Shown: piece after piece, positions 6,458 through 14,023 of the stretch | Position numbering within the stretch: position 1 is the stretch's first letter | Layout: every line of letters begins with the position of its first letter | NCBI GenBank assembly: GCA_003523185.1 | Contig: DPGN01000060.1 | Coordinates: forward strand, 8,029 to 29,922 | Direction of reading: 5' to 3' | DNA length: 21,894 nt | Source of the DNA: Halieaceae bacterium | GTDB lineage: Bacteria > Pseudomonadota > Gammaproteobacteria > Pseudomonadales > Halieaceae | Program-made: the position numbers and the translations under genes | Notes under the pieces: model-generated | The model's input: the letters and a program-made list of their open reading frames with translations, nothing else | What the model was told of the DNA's origin: nothing | The model's database searches: none

Positions 6458-6781
6458 TCAGCCAAAGAGGCTGTTACTCGCAAAGAATACGACAAGCGCC
6501 GCCAACAAGCCGATCAATAAATCTTTTCGCCACAGCGTCACACCCGCCATCACAGTCAGTGTCAGGAACTCGATGGGACCCGCTTCCAGCTGACCTTCGG
6601 ACCCTGTGAGGGTAGTGACAACCAGCGCAGCCATGACGGCAGGGCCTACGTGATCAAGAATACGAATGACACGATCGGGAAACGATACGCCCGACAGCAA
6701 CAACACAAACGACGCGCGCATGGTATAGGCGCCGATGCCGGCCAACACAATGCCCCAGAACAGACTCACGCCCTTCTCCAT
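6458..6781 (-). CDS. azlD: AzlD-family branched-chain amino acid exporter small subunit
   Basis: 107 residues with four hydrophobic segments, the normal AzlD/YgaH size. The N-terminal segment (WGIVLAGIGAYTMRASFVLLL) carries the family's TxxxR pattern, followed by FPDRVIRILDHVGPAVMAALV, a typical AzlD block. With AzlC it forms a two-subunit inner-membrane exporter of branched-chain amino acids (the YgaZH type in enteric bacteria). The start lies 16 bases inside the azlC reading frame and has no good ribosome site, so it is probably translated by coupling to azlC. Subunit partnership is from family knowledge; substrate range is inference. Confidence 0.9.
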   Translation of the reverse strand: MEKGVSLFWGIVLAGIGAYTMRASFVLLLSGVSFPDRVIRILDHVGPAVMAALVVTTLTGSEGQLEAGPIEFLTLTVMAGVTLWRKDLLIGLLAALVVFFASNSLFG

Positions 6782-7446
6782 TCGTTGATTGTGGCAACAA
6801 CCAGCGAAACCAACACGGCAATGATGAGTCCCACCTGATTATCGAGATGGGCGAACCAGAGTGCGATGGCCGCGCTTACAACGGCGGTCACGACCTGACT
6901 TTTTCGCTTAATGGCCATGAGTAATAACCCCAGAAACATCAGGGTAATCGCAATCTCAATGCCGATGGACGCGGGAATAATGGGAGCGAGAATAATGCCC
7001 AGGCCCGTGAAAACAGCCCACATGAACCAGAAGGTAAAACCCGCCGCGAGGTAGTAGTGCCGGAAGTCAGTGTCATCTGACAGGTCTCGAACCTGCGTGA
7101 GCGCAAACACCTGATCAATCAACACATAGGGGCCCAACCAACGAAACCACCGAGGCTGCAACTGAAAGCGCGGCGCCAAGGTCACTGAGTAAAGAATATG
7201 ACGGGCCGTTACGATCAGCGTTGTTGTTATTGCTGCGGAAACCGCAGCACCCTCTCCCACTAAGGTAATCAACGTCATTTGGGCTGAACCTCCGAACATG
7301 ATGATGGAGCTGGACCAACCCAAGAGATGGGGCACACCAGACTCAACCACCATGACGCCAAAGAGCAGCGCAAACGGCAGGGCAGGCAAAAACAGCGGCA
7401 ACATATCTTTGAAGGCCGCCCTGACAATGGGGGACAGAATTTTCAT
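6766..7446 (-). CDS. azlC: AzlC-family branched-chain amino acid exporter large subunit
   Basis: 226 residues, about seven membrane segments. The family blocks ALPFALLFGVMVVESGVP (22-39), SSIIMFGGSAQMTLITLV (46-63), TLIVTARHILYSVTLAP (75-91) and a LIDQVFALT segment are clear. First gene of the azlC-azlD-MOSC-HIT operon, divergent from ssrA with 64 bases between. I see no Shine-Dalgarno sequence before the ATG; a TACACT hexamer ends 6 bases upstream, so a very short leader is conceivable but lacks a convincing -35 box. No regulator gene is next to it, unlike some azl operons. Confidence 0.92.
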   Translation of the reverse strand: MKILSPIVRAAFKDMLPLFLPALPFALLFGVMVVESGVPHLLGWSSSIIMFGGSAQMTLITLVGEGAAVSAAITTTLIVTARHILYSVTLAPRFQLQPRWFRWLGPYVLIDQVFALTQVRDLSDDTDFRHYYLAAGFTFWFMWAVFTGLGIILAPIIPASIGIEIAITLMFLGLLLMAIKRKSQVVTAVVSAAIALWFAHLDNQVGLIIAVLVSLVVATINEWRRA

Positions 7447-7495
7447 GCGCGGAGTGTACGCGAACTGTTTCGCTATGGCTCATCAGCGCTTGATG

Positions 7496-7501
7496 TATAC
7501 T
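7496..7501 (+). promoter_or_regulatory. Probable -10 box of the ssrA promoter
   Basis: TATACT stands 9 bases before the first base of mature tmRNA (7511). No good TTGACA-like -35 is visible at 16-18 bp spacing, so the promoter may depend on the -10 and on upstream contacts. Confidence 0.45.
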
Positions 7502-7510
7502 CAACACCTC

Positions 7511-7866
7511 GGGGGCGTTATGGATTCGACGACGGTCACGAAACCTGCGGTGCATGCCGTGATGACAGCCAATCACGTTAATCCAAAGCTGTTAACTAAT
7601 AGTTGCCAACGACGACAACTACGCACTAGCGGCTTAAACCCCGTTAGCGGTCTATCCCAAGATGCCAGTATCGAGGGTGTGACTGTCACTTAGAACTGGA
7701 CCGCGGTGGCTCATGTCTCGGGAGACACCGTCAAATTTTACGAGACTCGCGGTCTACGTCCTGACCGTTGGGCTGTTGACCGTTAAATTAATTAACGGAA
7801 ACTAAGCATGTAGAGCCAAAGGCAGAGTACTGGCGGACGCGGGTTCAACTCCCGCCGCCTCCACCA
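7511..7866 (+). ncRNA. ssrA: Transfer-messenger RNA (tmRNA)
   Basis: 356 bases. The 5' end GGGGGCGUUAUGGAUUCGACG has the hallmark GGAUUCGACG of tmRNA, and its first seven bases pair with CGCCUCC before the 3' CCA (acceptor stem; one G-U pair). The 3' end carries a T-arm (GCGGG-UUCAACU-CCCGC, 7839-7855) and an encoded ACCA. A tag reading frame starting at GCC 7605 encodes ANDDNYALAA and stops at TAA 7635-7637. One-piece type, not circularly permuted. It rescues ribosomes stalled on broken mRNA together with SmpB, encoded at 1528-2013. A strong intrinsic terminator follows at once. Confidence 0.97.
7605..7637 (+). other. tmRNA proteolysis tag reading frame (ANDDNYALAA)
   Basis: The resume codon is GCC, preceded by AATAGTT as in other tmRNAs. 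With the alanine carried by tmRNA itself the tag is A-ANDDNYALAA; E. coli has AANDENYALAA, so the single difference is Glu to Asp. The YALAA end is the part recognised by ClpXP/ClpAP. Confidence 0.93.
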
Positions 7867-7873
7867 AACGCGG

Positions 7874-7903
7874 AAAGGGTAGTCTGAGAAGACTGCCCTT
7901 TTT
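7874..7903 (+). terminator. Intrinsic terminator of ssrA
   Basis: AAAGGGTAGTCT (7874-7885) pairs with the segment ending 7901 (AGACTGCCCTTT) around a short GAGA loop, with one G-U pair, and the A/T flanks give a TTTTT run at 7899-7903. It begins 7 bases after the tmRNA CCA. Confidence 0.85.
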
Positions 7904-7998
7904 GCGTTTAATGGAACTGGTGAAAGACTGAACTCGCGCCGTTGCGGCGCGGGCGGCTGGAGCGAAGCGGAGGTCTGTCGAGCGATAGCGAAGACTCA

Positions 7999-8020
7999 AA
8001 CTCCCGCCGCCTCCGCCAAA
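7999..8020 (+). repeat. Near-exact copy of the tmRNA 3' end (att-like direct repeat)
   Basis: 22 bases matching 7847-7868 (T-loop 3' side, acceptor stem, CCA and two following A) with one mismatch (A to G just before the CCA). The upstream T-stem half and the rest of the tRNA-like domain are not repeated, so it is not a second RNA gene. The 130 bases between the two copies hold the ssrA terminator and a GC-rich, hairpin-forming stretch (for example CGCGCC/GGCGCG at 7935-7951) with no ORF worth calling. Confidence 0.7.
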
Positions 8021-8120
8021 AACCGAACCCGAAATTAACTGATGACATGCCCCGTTTCTTTGGTAAGGTTTGGTGCACATAAATCCAACAACAAGCAGCA
8101 CCAATACTGGGAACCCGCAC

Positions 8121-9572
8121 ATGACAGAGGCCACGGCGTCCAACAACGACGCGCAGACTGAGAACACGGGCTACGGCAGTAAGTCTTACCGAACCTATGT
8201 TCTCTCCGCCCTGACCCTCATCTACATTTTGAACTTCGTCGATCGGGGACTGCTCGCCGTGGTGGGTCCAGATCTTGTGCCTGAGCTTGGCATTTCAGAT
8301 ACCCAGTTTGGCTTGCTCACGGGTTTTGGCTTTGCCTTGCTGTACACCATTGTCGGTATTCCGCTCGCGCGCGTCGCAGACACGGCAAACCGCGTGTGGA
8401 TTATGACTATCTGCATTGCGCTCTGGTCGCTTATGACCGCCCTGTGTGGTCTTGCTACCGAGGTCACCATTGGCTCCATCACCATCGGAGCGTTCTGGGT
8501 GCTGCTCATGTGTCGTGTGGGCGTCGGGGTTGGTGAAGCTGGGTGTACGCCCCCTGCGAATTCGTTGATTGCCGACTACTTCACACCGCGTGAGCGCTCC
8601 CAAGCCCTAGGCGTCTATGCCATGGGTGTCACATTAGGAAGTATGTTTGCCAACCTGATCGGCGGCTGGGTAACCGATGCATTTGACTGGCGAACGGCCT
8701 TTTTCGTTGTCGGCTTACCCGGGCTTCTCATCGCCGTTATCTTCAAAATGACTGTCAAGGAGCCGCCTCGAGGCTATACCGATCCGGTTGGGACGGAACC
8801 CAAGGAACGAGTGGAGCTTAGTGAGGCCATTCGCGAATTAACAACAAAACCCGCTTTCTGGCTGATGACCGCCGGCGCCACCATTGCCGCCTTCTGTGGC
8901 TACGGCATCTCCTCATTTCAGTCGATCTTTCTTGTGCGCGCTCACGGCATTACCACGGGTGAAGCGGCCATATGGATCAACACCCCGGTAGCCCTCGTTG
9001 CCGCGGGAGGCACCTTCGCTGCCGGCTGGCTGGCCACCAAGCTCTACAAGAAATACCCGGGCGCCATTGCGTGGGTGCCCGCTATTGGTTTGGCACTATC
9101 GGTGCCGTTTTACCTCATTGCCTTTACGACCGAAAACCTGCTCTACGCGGGCATTTGTCTGGGTATTGGTGGCTTCGCAAAGTATGGCTACCTCGCCGCC
9201 CAGTACACCATTGGCCAAGGGGTGGTGAGCATGCGCGTACGTGCAACTGCCACGGCGGTACTGCTCTTCGTCGTTAACCTCATTGGCTATGGCTTAGGTC
9301 CGCTGTTTATCGGCGCCATCTCTGACATCTTCTTCGTGAACGGAATAATGGAAATGGGCGTCGCCGCCGAGGAGCTGGTGAGAAGTCAGTGTCATCCTCG
9401 TGTCATTGGTGAGCTCAGCGAACCACTTCAAAATGTCTGCGGCTCGATCTACGCGGGCAGCCTGAGATCGGCAATGTTGATTACCGCGAGTTTATACGCC
9501 GCCTGTGCTTTCTTCTTCCTGTTGACCTGGCGCCGTCTAGACAAGGACATGATAGACCGCAATCCTGGGTAG
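8121..9572 (+). CDS. Major facilitator superfamily transporter, Spinster-like
   Basis: 483 residues, about twelve membrane segments. The early block LTLIYILNFVDRGLLAVVGPDLVPELGISDTQFGLLTGFGFALLYTIVGIPLARVADTANR carries the Spinster-type TM1 NxxDR pattern and the MFS loop 2-3 motif (G-x3-A-R-x-A-D-x3-R). It also shows RVGVGVGEAGCTPPANSLIADYFTPRERSQALG, typical of the same group. The ATG at 8121 is preferred over an in-frame TTG at 8070 because of GGGA about 9 bases upstream and because the added residues look non-coding. It follows the tmRNA 3'-end repeat and is convergent with the DUF1415 gene, 22 bases away. The substrate is unknown. Confidence 0.9.
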   Translation: MTEATASNNDAQTENTGYGSKSYRTYVLSALTLIYILNFVDRGLLAVVGPDLVPELGISDTQFGLLTGFGFALLYTIVGIPLARVADTANRVWIMTICIALWSLMTALCGLATEVTIGSITIGAFWVLLMCRVGVGVGEAGCTPPANSLIADYFTPRERSQALGVYAMGVTLGSMFANLIGGWVTDAFDWRTAFFVVGLPGLLIAVIFKMTVKEPPRGYTDPVGTEPKERVELSEAIRELTTKPAFWLMTAGATIAAFCGYGISSFQSIFLVRAHGITTGEAAIWINTPVALVAAGGTFAAGWLATKLYKKYPGAIAWVPAIGLALSVPFYLIAFTTENLLYAGICLGIGGFAKYGYLAAQYTIGQGVVSMRVRATATAVLLFVVNLIGYGLGPLFIGAISDIFFVNGIMEMGVAAEELVRSQCHPRVIGELSEPLQNVCGSIYAGSLRSAMLITASLYAACAFFFLLTWRRLDKDMIDRNPG

Positions 9573-9594
9573 CGATTGGTCGAGGTGCGGGTAA

Positions 9595-10161
9595 TTAGTC
9601 GTCGAGCGCTTGCATCAAGCGCTCGATCTCACCTCTACCCATGCGCGTCAAAGTCTCTATATTCCGCTGTGGTATACGCTCGGGGTTCGCGTAGGTTTCC
9701 AGTTCGGTAGTCACCATGTCTTCGCGTAAAAAGTGAATCAAGGGATAGGGTGCACGGTTCGTGAAATTACCTAGTGAGTCAGGTGACTCCCCCTCGAACT
9801 GGTAGCGGGGATGGAAGCTGGCAAGCTGTATCAACCCGCTCAGCCCCATCTCCGCAAGTAATTCCTCGGCATCGTCGATAAAGTCGAGATACGCGTCAAA
9901 CTCGTCGAGGGCGTGCGGTAACACCAACAAGGAGGTGGCAATATCGGACTCTGAGGCTCGACTAATGAGGGCGAGCTCAGTAACGAAGGCCTCGGCAATC
10001 GCCTCACGCTGCTCCGCCTCACAGACGACAATACGCAGGGCATCGGAGGTCACCAGCGGGCGAGCAAATGGGCATAAATTCAGGTCAACGACAAAACGAG
10101 CCAGCCAGGAGCGAACGCGATACTCCACTACCTCGGACACGGACCTGTCACTCGTCCGCAT
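9595..10161 (-). CDS. DUF1415 family protein
   Basis: 188 residues, the usual family length. VRSWLARFVVDLNLCPFARPL (16-36) with its single Cys, LLVLPHALDEFDAYLDFID (97-115), QLASFHPRYQFEG (136-148), and FTNRAPYPLIHFLRE (157-171) are the conserved DUF1415 blocks; the CPFA, HP and RxPYP-H residues may form an active site, but the function is not known to me. AGAGG lies 9 bases before the ATG. The gene starts 14 bases inside the end of yheS and is probably co-transcribed with it. A perfect 11-bp inverted repeat is embedded in its last codons (9602-9626). Confidence 0.9.
   Translation of the reverse strand: MRTSDRSVSEVVEYRVRSWLARFVVDLNLCPFARPLVTSDALRIVVCEAEQREAIAEAFVTELALISRASESDIATSLLVLPHALDEFDAYLDFIDDAEELLAEMGLSGLIQLASFHPRYQFEGESPDSLGNFTNRAPYPLIHFLREDMVTTELETYANPERIPQRNIETLTRMGRGEIERLMQALDD
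9602..9626. repeat. 11-bp perfect inverted repeat with 3-base loop inside the DUF1415 3' end
   Basis: TCGAGCGCTTG, CAT, CAAGCGCTCGA. It encodes the residues ERLMQAL near the DUF1415 C-terminus and lies 30 bases past the stop of the convergent MFS gene. It would form a very stable hairpin in both transcripts. No T-run follows on the plus strand. Confidence 0.7.
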
Positions 10162-12043
10162 CGTCGATGGCCTCTTGCTGCTCGACCCACACTTCTTCCA
10201 GCGTCGTGATTTCAGTTTTAACCGCCCCTTCCTCTTTCACAATCTCAGATAGTCGCTGACGCTGTTCGGCTTCATACAGTTCGGGGTCGGCCAGTTCTGC
10301 CTGCAACTGAGCGAGTCTTTTCTGCAGCACCTCGAGCGCTTTCTCCGTTTTTTTAAGCGCCGTTTGCAGCGGTCGCAACCGAGCGCGTCGCTCTGCATTA
10401 CTCTGCCGCTGGGCCTTTCCATGGCCTGCAGCACGAGCCCCTTGTGTGACCTCAGACGGCTCATCAGCCCCCGTGTCTCCAGCCAGCACCCAGTGCTCGT
10501 AGGCAGCAAGATCGCCCGCATACTCTGACACAGAGCCATCTTGTACCAACCACAACGTTTCAACGACATGACGCATGAGATGCCGATCGTGACTCACAAG
10601 GACGATGGCTCCCGTGTAGCCTTGCAGCGCCATCGCCAGTGCATGGCGCATGTCCAGATCAAGGTGGTTCGTAGGCTCGTCCAAAATCAGTACGTTGGGG
10701 TCTTGCCACACCACCATCGCTAGCGCCAAGCGGGCCTTTTCGCCACCGGAGAAGAGACGAATGGTTTCCCTGGCCTGATCACCCTTAAAGTTAAAGCCAC
10801 CTAGAAAATCGAGGATCGTTTGCTCCCGTGTCGTGGGGGTCAACCGTTGCAGGTGGAGCAGTGGGCTCGCGTCGAGATCAAGCACCTCAAGTTGTTGCTG
10901 ATCAAAATAACCGATCCGCAAGTGCGCACCGGGGACACGATCCCCTGTCCTCGGTGTCAACGCACCCGTCAGGCCCTTTAGGAAGGTCGACTTACCCGCA
11001 CCATTTTTACCGAGCAGGCCTATGCGGTCTCCCGGATGCAAGGAAACAGACACCCCCGTCAGAATCTGGGTGTCGTCGTAACCGAGCGTCAGGTTATCGA
11101 TGGTCAGCAGGGGGTCGCTGACTTTCCCTGGCTCTGGAAATTGAAATGAAAAGGGAGAGTCCACATGCGCGGGGGCAACGGCCTCCATGCGCTCCAGAGC
11201 TTTCAGTCGACTTTGCGCTTGTTTAGCCTTAGTTGCCTTGGCCCTAAACCGGCGCACAAAGTCTTCGATGTGCGCCACCTCGCGTTGCTGTCGGGCGAAC
11301 TCAGCCTGTTGCTGTGCCATTCGCTCTGCGCGCTGAAGCTCATACGCAGAGTAGCCACCACGATAGGTCACGAGCTGTTGTTGCTCCAAACTCAACGTGC
11401 GCTCACAGACAGCGTCGATAAAATCACGGTCATGAGAAATCATGAGCAGGGTGCCGTCGTATCGACGCAGCCACTCTTGTAGCCACAGCATTGTGTCGAG
11501 ATCGAGGTGGTTGGTTGGCTCATCGAGCAACAGGACATCGGACGGTGTCATTAACGCACGGGCTAAATTGAGGCGAACCCGCCAGCCTCCTGAAAAGTCA
11601 GTGACCGCGCTATGCACTTCCGCGCGCTTAAAGCCCAACCCCAGCAGTAACTGCTCTGCGCGCCGCTCAGCCCCGTAACCATCAACACCATCCAGCGCCT
11701 GATGCAGCGCGGCTGCGCGCTCGTAGTCTTCATTCTTCTCGGCAGAGGCGATGTCTCGAAGCAATCCGAATACGGCGTCATCACCCGCTATGACGAAGTT
11801 GATTGCACTCTCCTGACTCGCCTCTAATTCTTGCGCCATGTGGGCAATGCGCAGACCGGTCATCCCCCTGACATGACCGCTGTCGGCCGATAATTCACCC
11901 ATTAACATGGCAAAGAAACTGGATTTGCCCGTTCCATTGGCACCGATAAGCGCAAGTTTCTGGCCGGGCTGAAGGGTTGCCGAACCCTGTTTTAGCAGCA
12001 GTTTCGGTCCACGACGCAGAGCAATGTCTTCTAAAATAATCAC
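10148..12043 (-). CDS. yheS: ABC-F family ATPase, YheS type
   Basis: 631 residues with two ABC domains and no membrane segment. Domain 1: Walker A GANGTGKS (34-41), signature SGGWR (151-155), Walker B LLLDEP (171-176). Domain 2: Walker A GKNGAGKS (345-352), signature FSGGEKAR (431-438), Walker B LILDEP (452-457). The inter-domain linker with FRAKATKAKQAQSRLKALERM (266-286) is the P-site tRNA interaction motif of ABC-F proteins. A basic, coiled-coil C-terminal part spans about 545-630. The linker, the SGGWR signature and the C-terminal domain match YheS best among Uup, EttA, YbiT and YheS. It acts on ribosomes, probably to relieve stalling. The GTG start fits the family N-terminus (MIILEDIALRRG). 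DUF1415 follows with a 14-base overlap. Confidence 0.95.
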   Translation of the reverse strand: MIILEDIALRRGPKLLLKQGSATLQPGQKLALIGANGTGKSSFFAMLMGELSADSGHVRGMTGLRIAHMAQELEASQESAINFVIAGDDAVFGLLRDIASAEKNEDYERAAALHQALDGVDGYGAERRAEQLLLGLGFKRAEVHSAVTDFSGGWRVRLNLARALMTPSDVLLLDEPTNHLDLDTMLWLQEWLRRYDGTLLMISHDRDFIDAVCERTLSLEQQQLVTYRGGYSAYELQRAERMAQQQAEFARQQREVAHIEDFVRRFRAKATKAKQAQSRLKALERMEAVAPAHVDSPFSFQFPEPGKVSDPLLTIDNLTLGYDDTQILTGVSVSLHPGDRIGLLGKNGAGKSTFLKGLTGALTPRTGDRVPGAHLRIGYFDQQQLEVLDLDASPLLHLQRLTPTTREQTILDFLGGFNFKGDQARETIRLFSGGEKARLALAMVVWQDPNVLILDEPTNHLDLDMRHALAMALQGYTGAIVLVSHDRHLMRHVVETLWLVQDGSVSEYAGDLAAYEHWVLAGDTGADEPSEVTQGARAAGHGKAQRQSNAERRARLRPLQTALKKTEKALEVLQKRLAQLQAELADPELYEAEQRQRLSEIVKEEGAVKTEITTLEEVWVEQQEAIDDADE

Positions 12044-12072
12044 GCTTATCTGTAATCTCTTGGGGTGCCATC

Positions 12073-12105
12073 CCCTCGGCTGATACGGCAGATACGACCC
12101 GAGGG
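12073..12105 (-). promoter_or_regulatory. Stem-loop in the yheS leader
   Basis: CCCTCGG (12073-12079) and CCGAGGG (12099-12105) form a 7-bp stem around 19 bases that contain two GATAC repeats. It lies 30-62 bases upstream of the yheS start. No T-run or leader peptide is evident. The rest of 12106-12319 shows no gene. Confidence 0.3.
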
Positions 12106-12319
12106 AACGTGTTTTGTTTCAACCGCACGGCGCCACCACCGGAAGGCTATTAGTGTCTCACATAAGGGTCGCTACCGAGCGATAGTGATACCTCAGAGGC
12201 CCTGATTAAGCGGCAGGTGATGGCTATTAGTGGCGCGGGGGGCGAAAACGAGACATGGATGCTGCAGCAACTGCAAATAAGACACAACTAACCACATACA
12301 GCCCACATCAATCGGTGGG

Positions 12320-13192
12320 CTACCCAGCACGCACCGAAGGTTCGCCAGATCGCGGTGATCTGGCATCCCAGCTGCGACGCAAACCATCTGCCATCAAGAC
12401 GCCTAGTGGCGCTGAGGCCCAAATTGAAATGAGGAGCGACACAGTCTCCCACTCCCGAAACAGAGGGCCTGTCACCATAAGCAGTACCCTGAATAGCCAG
12501 AATGCGCCGTACATGGCACCGACAAACCGGATCATCCAGACGCGGTGCATCGCCCAGTCGCCCCGTCGGGCCATGCGCCAGCCCATGAGAGCGGCACCAT
12601 AGACGCAAAGTGACATGGAGTAGAACCCCCACTCGGCCAAGGAGCCACCGTAGGACTGAACCGTATCGTGCTCACTGGCGAGATACAGGGCCGCAGCTGT
12701 GCCCAGCGTCAGGAAAAACAATGTCGCGCGACCAAGCGAGGCGTGCGCACTCGCTATGCCGGGTTTCCCCGCCCAGAGCAGTTGCGCGTGCATCAGTATG
12801 AACACAATGGAGTTGCAGCTGAGGTGTACATAAAGCGCGTTCGTGCGCAGGGATGGCGCATCAACAAAGCGGTCATAGAACGCGACACCCCAGGTTTGAT
12901 GAAGCTCATAGGTTGTTCCCCAGAGGGAGCACGCGTTTTGCTGGCAGGTGCCCATAGCAGACGGAACTTCTCCCGCTGAGAGGCCCACATTATCAAAGAA
13001 GTCATAGAGGCTAATGAAAAAGGCAATGCCGGCAGGTGCGCCTTCGATGAGGTAACGAACATTCAAGAACAGAAGTAGAACCAGCCCAAAGCCTGCAATC
13101 AAAGGCCACTGCTTTGGCTTGAACGCACCGCGGGCAATCAGCACCGCCCACAGTACGACTGCTCCGTAGAATCCCAAAACGCTTATTGGCAT
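12320..13192 (-). CDS. DUF2306-like polytopic membrane protein
   Basis: 290 residues, about seven hydrophobic segments. The run HLSCNSIVFILMHAQLLW, the HxxLGR block (SAHASLGRA, His150, Arg155) and the GDWAMHRVWMIRF segment (His216, Arg217) resemble the conserved His/Arg pattern of DUF2306 membrane proteins, a family without a settled function. A loop of about 45 residues with three Cys (in GTCQQNACSLWG) is unusual and probably extracytoplasmic. The start at 13192 is decided by GGAGG only 5 bases upstream; an in-frame ATG at 13231 has an AGG directly against it with no spacing. It is single, with 178 bp to the phosphoribosyltransferase gene. Confidence is good for a membrane protein, moderate for the family. 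Confidence 0.7.
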   Translation of the reverse strand: MPISVLGFYGAVVLWAVLIARGAFKPKQWPLIAGFGLVLLLFLNVRYLIEGAPAGIAFFISLYDFFDNVGLSAGEVPSAMGTCQQNACSLWGTTYELHQTWGVAFYDRFVDAPSLRTNALYVHLSCNSIVFILMHAQLLWAGKPGIASAHASLGRATLFFLTLGTAAALYLASEHDTVQSYGGSLAEWGFYSMSLCVYGAALMGWRMARRGDWAMHRVWMIRFVGAMYGAFWLFRVLLMVTGPLFREWETVSLLISIWASAPLGVLMADGLRRSWDARSPRSGEPSVRAG

Positions 13193-13370
13193 CAGTGCCT
13201 CCAAACCCAGCCATTCTCTGGCTGTACTCATCCTATAGTGATCTAGCGATACTAAAGACTAGCGGTGCAGGACGCTAACTCGCTGCTTCTTCCGGTCCGC
13301 TCGCGTTTCAAATTATGGGGCTGGTGGTAGTGGGTGGCTGGATACTATCGATGTATAGACCGGATTAGCG

Positions 13371-13949
13371 TTACTGCTCAAACTTCTCCAGAATGCCCGC
13401 CATGGATGGTTTATTGTTAACAATCTCATCCTGGCTTAAGCCCTGCAGTTCATACGGCAGCACCAGCCACTCATCGACCTCATGAACGTAATAGTCAGGA
13501 GAGCGCCCGGTCTTGTTTCTGGCGGGTTTGAAATACGGGGTCGCAACTCGTACGTCAGATGGCATATTCAGTCGGAGCCTTTGCTGAAGCTCGGTAATGA
13601 CAGCTTCGATGCTATAGCCCGAATTAAAGACATCATCGACCAACAACAAGCGATCATCCGCGTTAAGATTCTCGAGCAGGTACTGCAATCCGTGCACGCG
13701 AATACTCGTAGGGTCGTCGACCGTCTTATGGTATTCGGGCAATCCCGCGTAGGACGTACGAATGGCGATGTGATCGCTTTCAACACCCAGGAACTGCAGA
13801 CATTCCTGTACGTAAATACCCACGGAGGAGCCACCGCGCCAAATGCCGACAATGAACGTGGGGGCAAAACCGCTTTCGTAGACGGATACGGCCATACGGA
13901 AGGCATCATTGAGTAGCGTCTCTTCCTCAACAAAGGTTTTTTTGATCAT
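13371..13949 (-). CDS. Phosphoribosyltransferase-like protein with altered PRPP loop
   Basis: 192 residues from ATG 13949; a TTG at 13958 with AGGA 9-10 bases upstream is an equally possible start. Type I phosphoribosyltransferase fold: FIVGIWRGGSSVGIYVQE (32-49) and PRPP-loop strand LLLVDDVFNSGYS (101-113). The sequence runs parallel to the divergent gene at 14024-14596 over its whole length (TPYFKPARNK, PDYYVHEVDEWLVLPYE, NKPSMAGILEKF), so the two are paralogues. In the loop, the Asp of the usual DTG is Asn109, the next residues are Ser-Gly-Tyr-Ser, and Asp105/Asp106 are kept. In hypoxanthine-guanine enzymes that Asp is the general base, so catalysis may be weakened or the role changed. A candidate minus-strand promoter is TTGGTA (14008-14013) and TATCAG (13984-13989), 18 bp apart. 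Confidence 0.85.
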   Translation of the reverse strand: MIKKTFVEEETLLNDAFRMAVSVYESGFAPTFIVGIWRGGSSVGIYVQECLQFLGVESDHIAIRTSYAGLPEYHKTVDDPTSIRVHGLQYLLENLNADDRLLLVDDVFNSGYSIEAVITELQQRLRLNMPSDVRVATPYFKPARNKTGRSPDYYVHEVDEWLVLPYELQGLSQDEIVNNKPSMAGILEKFEQ

Positions 13950-14023
13950 TTGATCCAAGGGCTGATTTCCTGAAAGTTGCTTGCTGATATCATGGGGTTT
14001 TAGCGGTTACCAAGATCACACTC

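Noticed and set aside
7920..8020. A second tRNA or tmRNA-like gene after ssrA
   Set aside because: Only the last 22 bases match; the T-stem 5' half, D-arm and 5' acceptor strand are missing.
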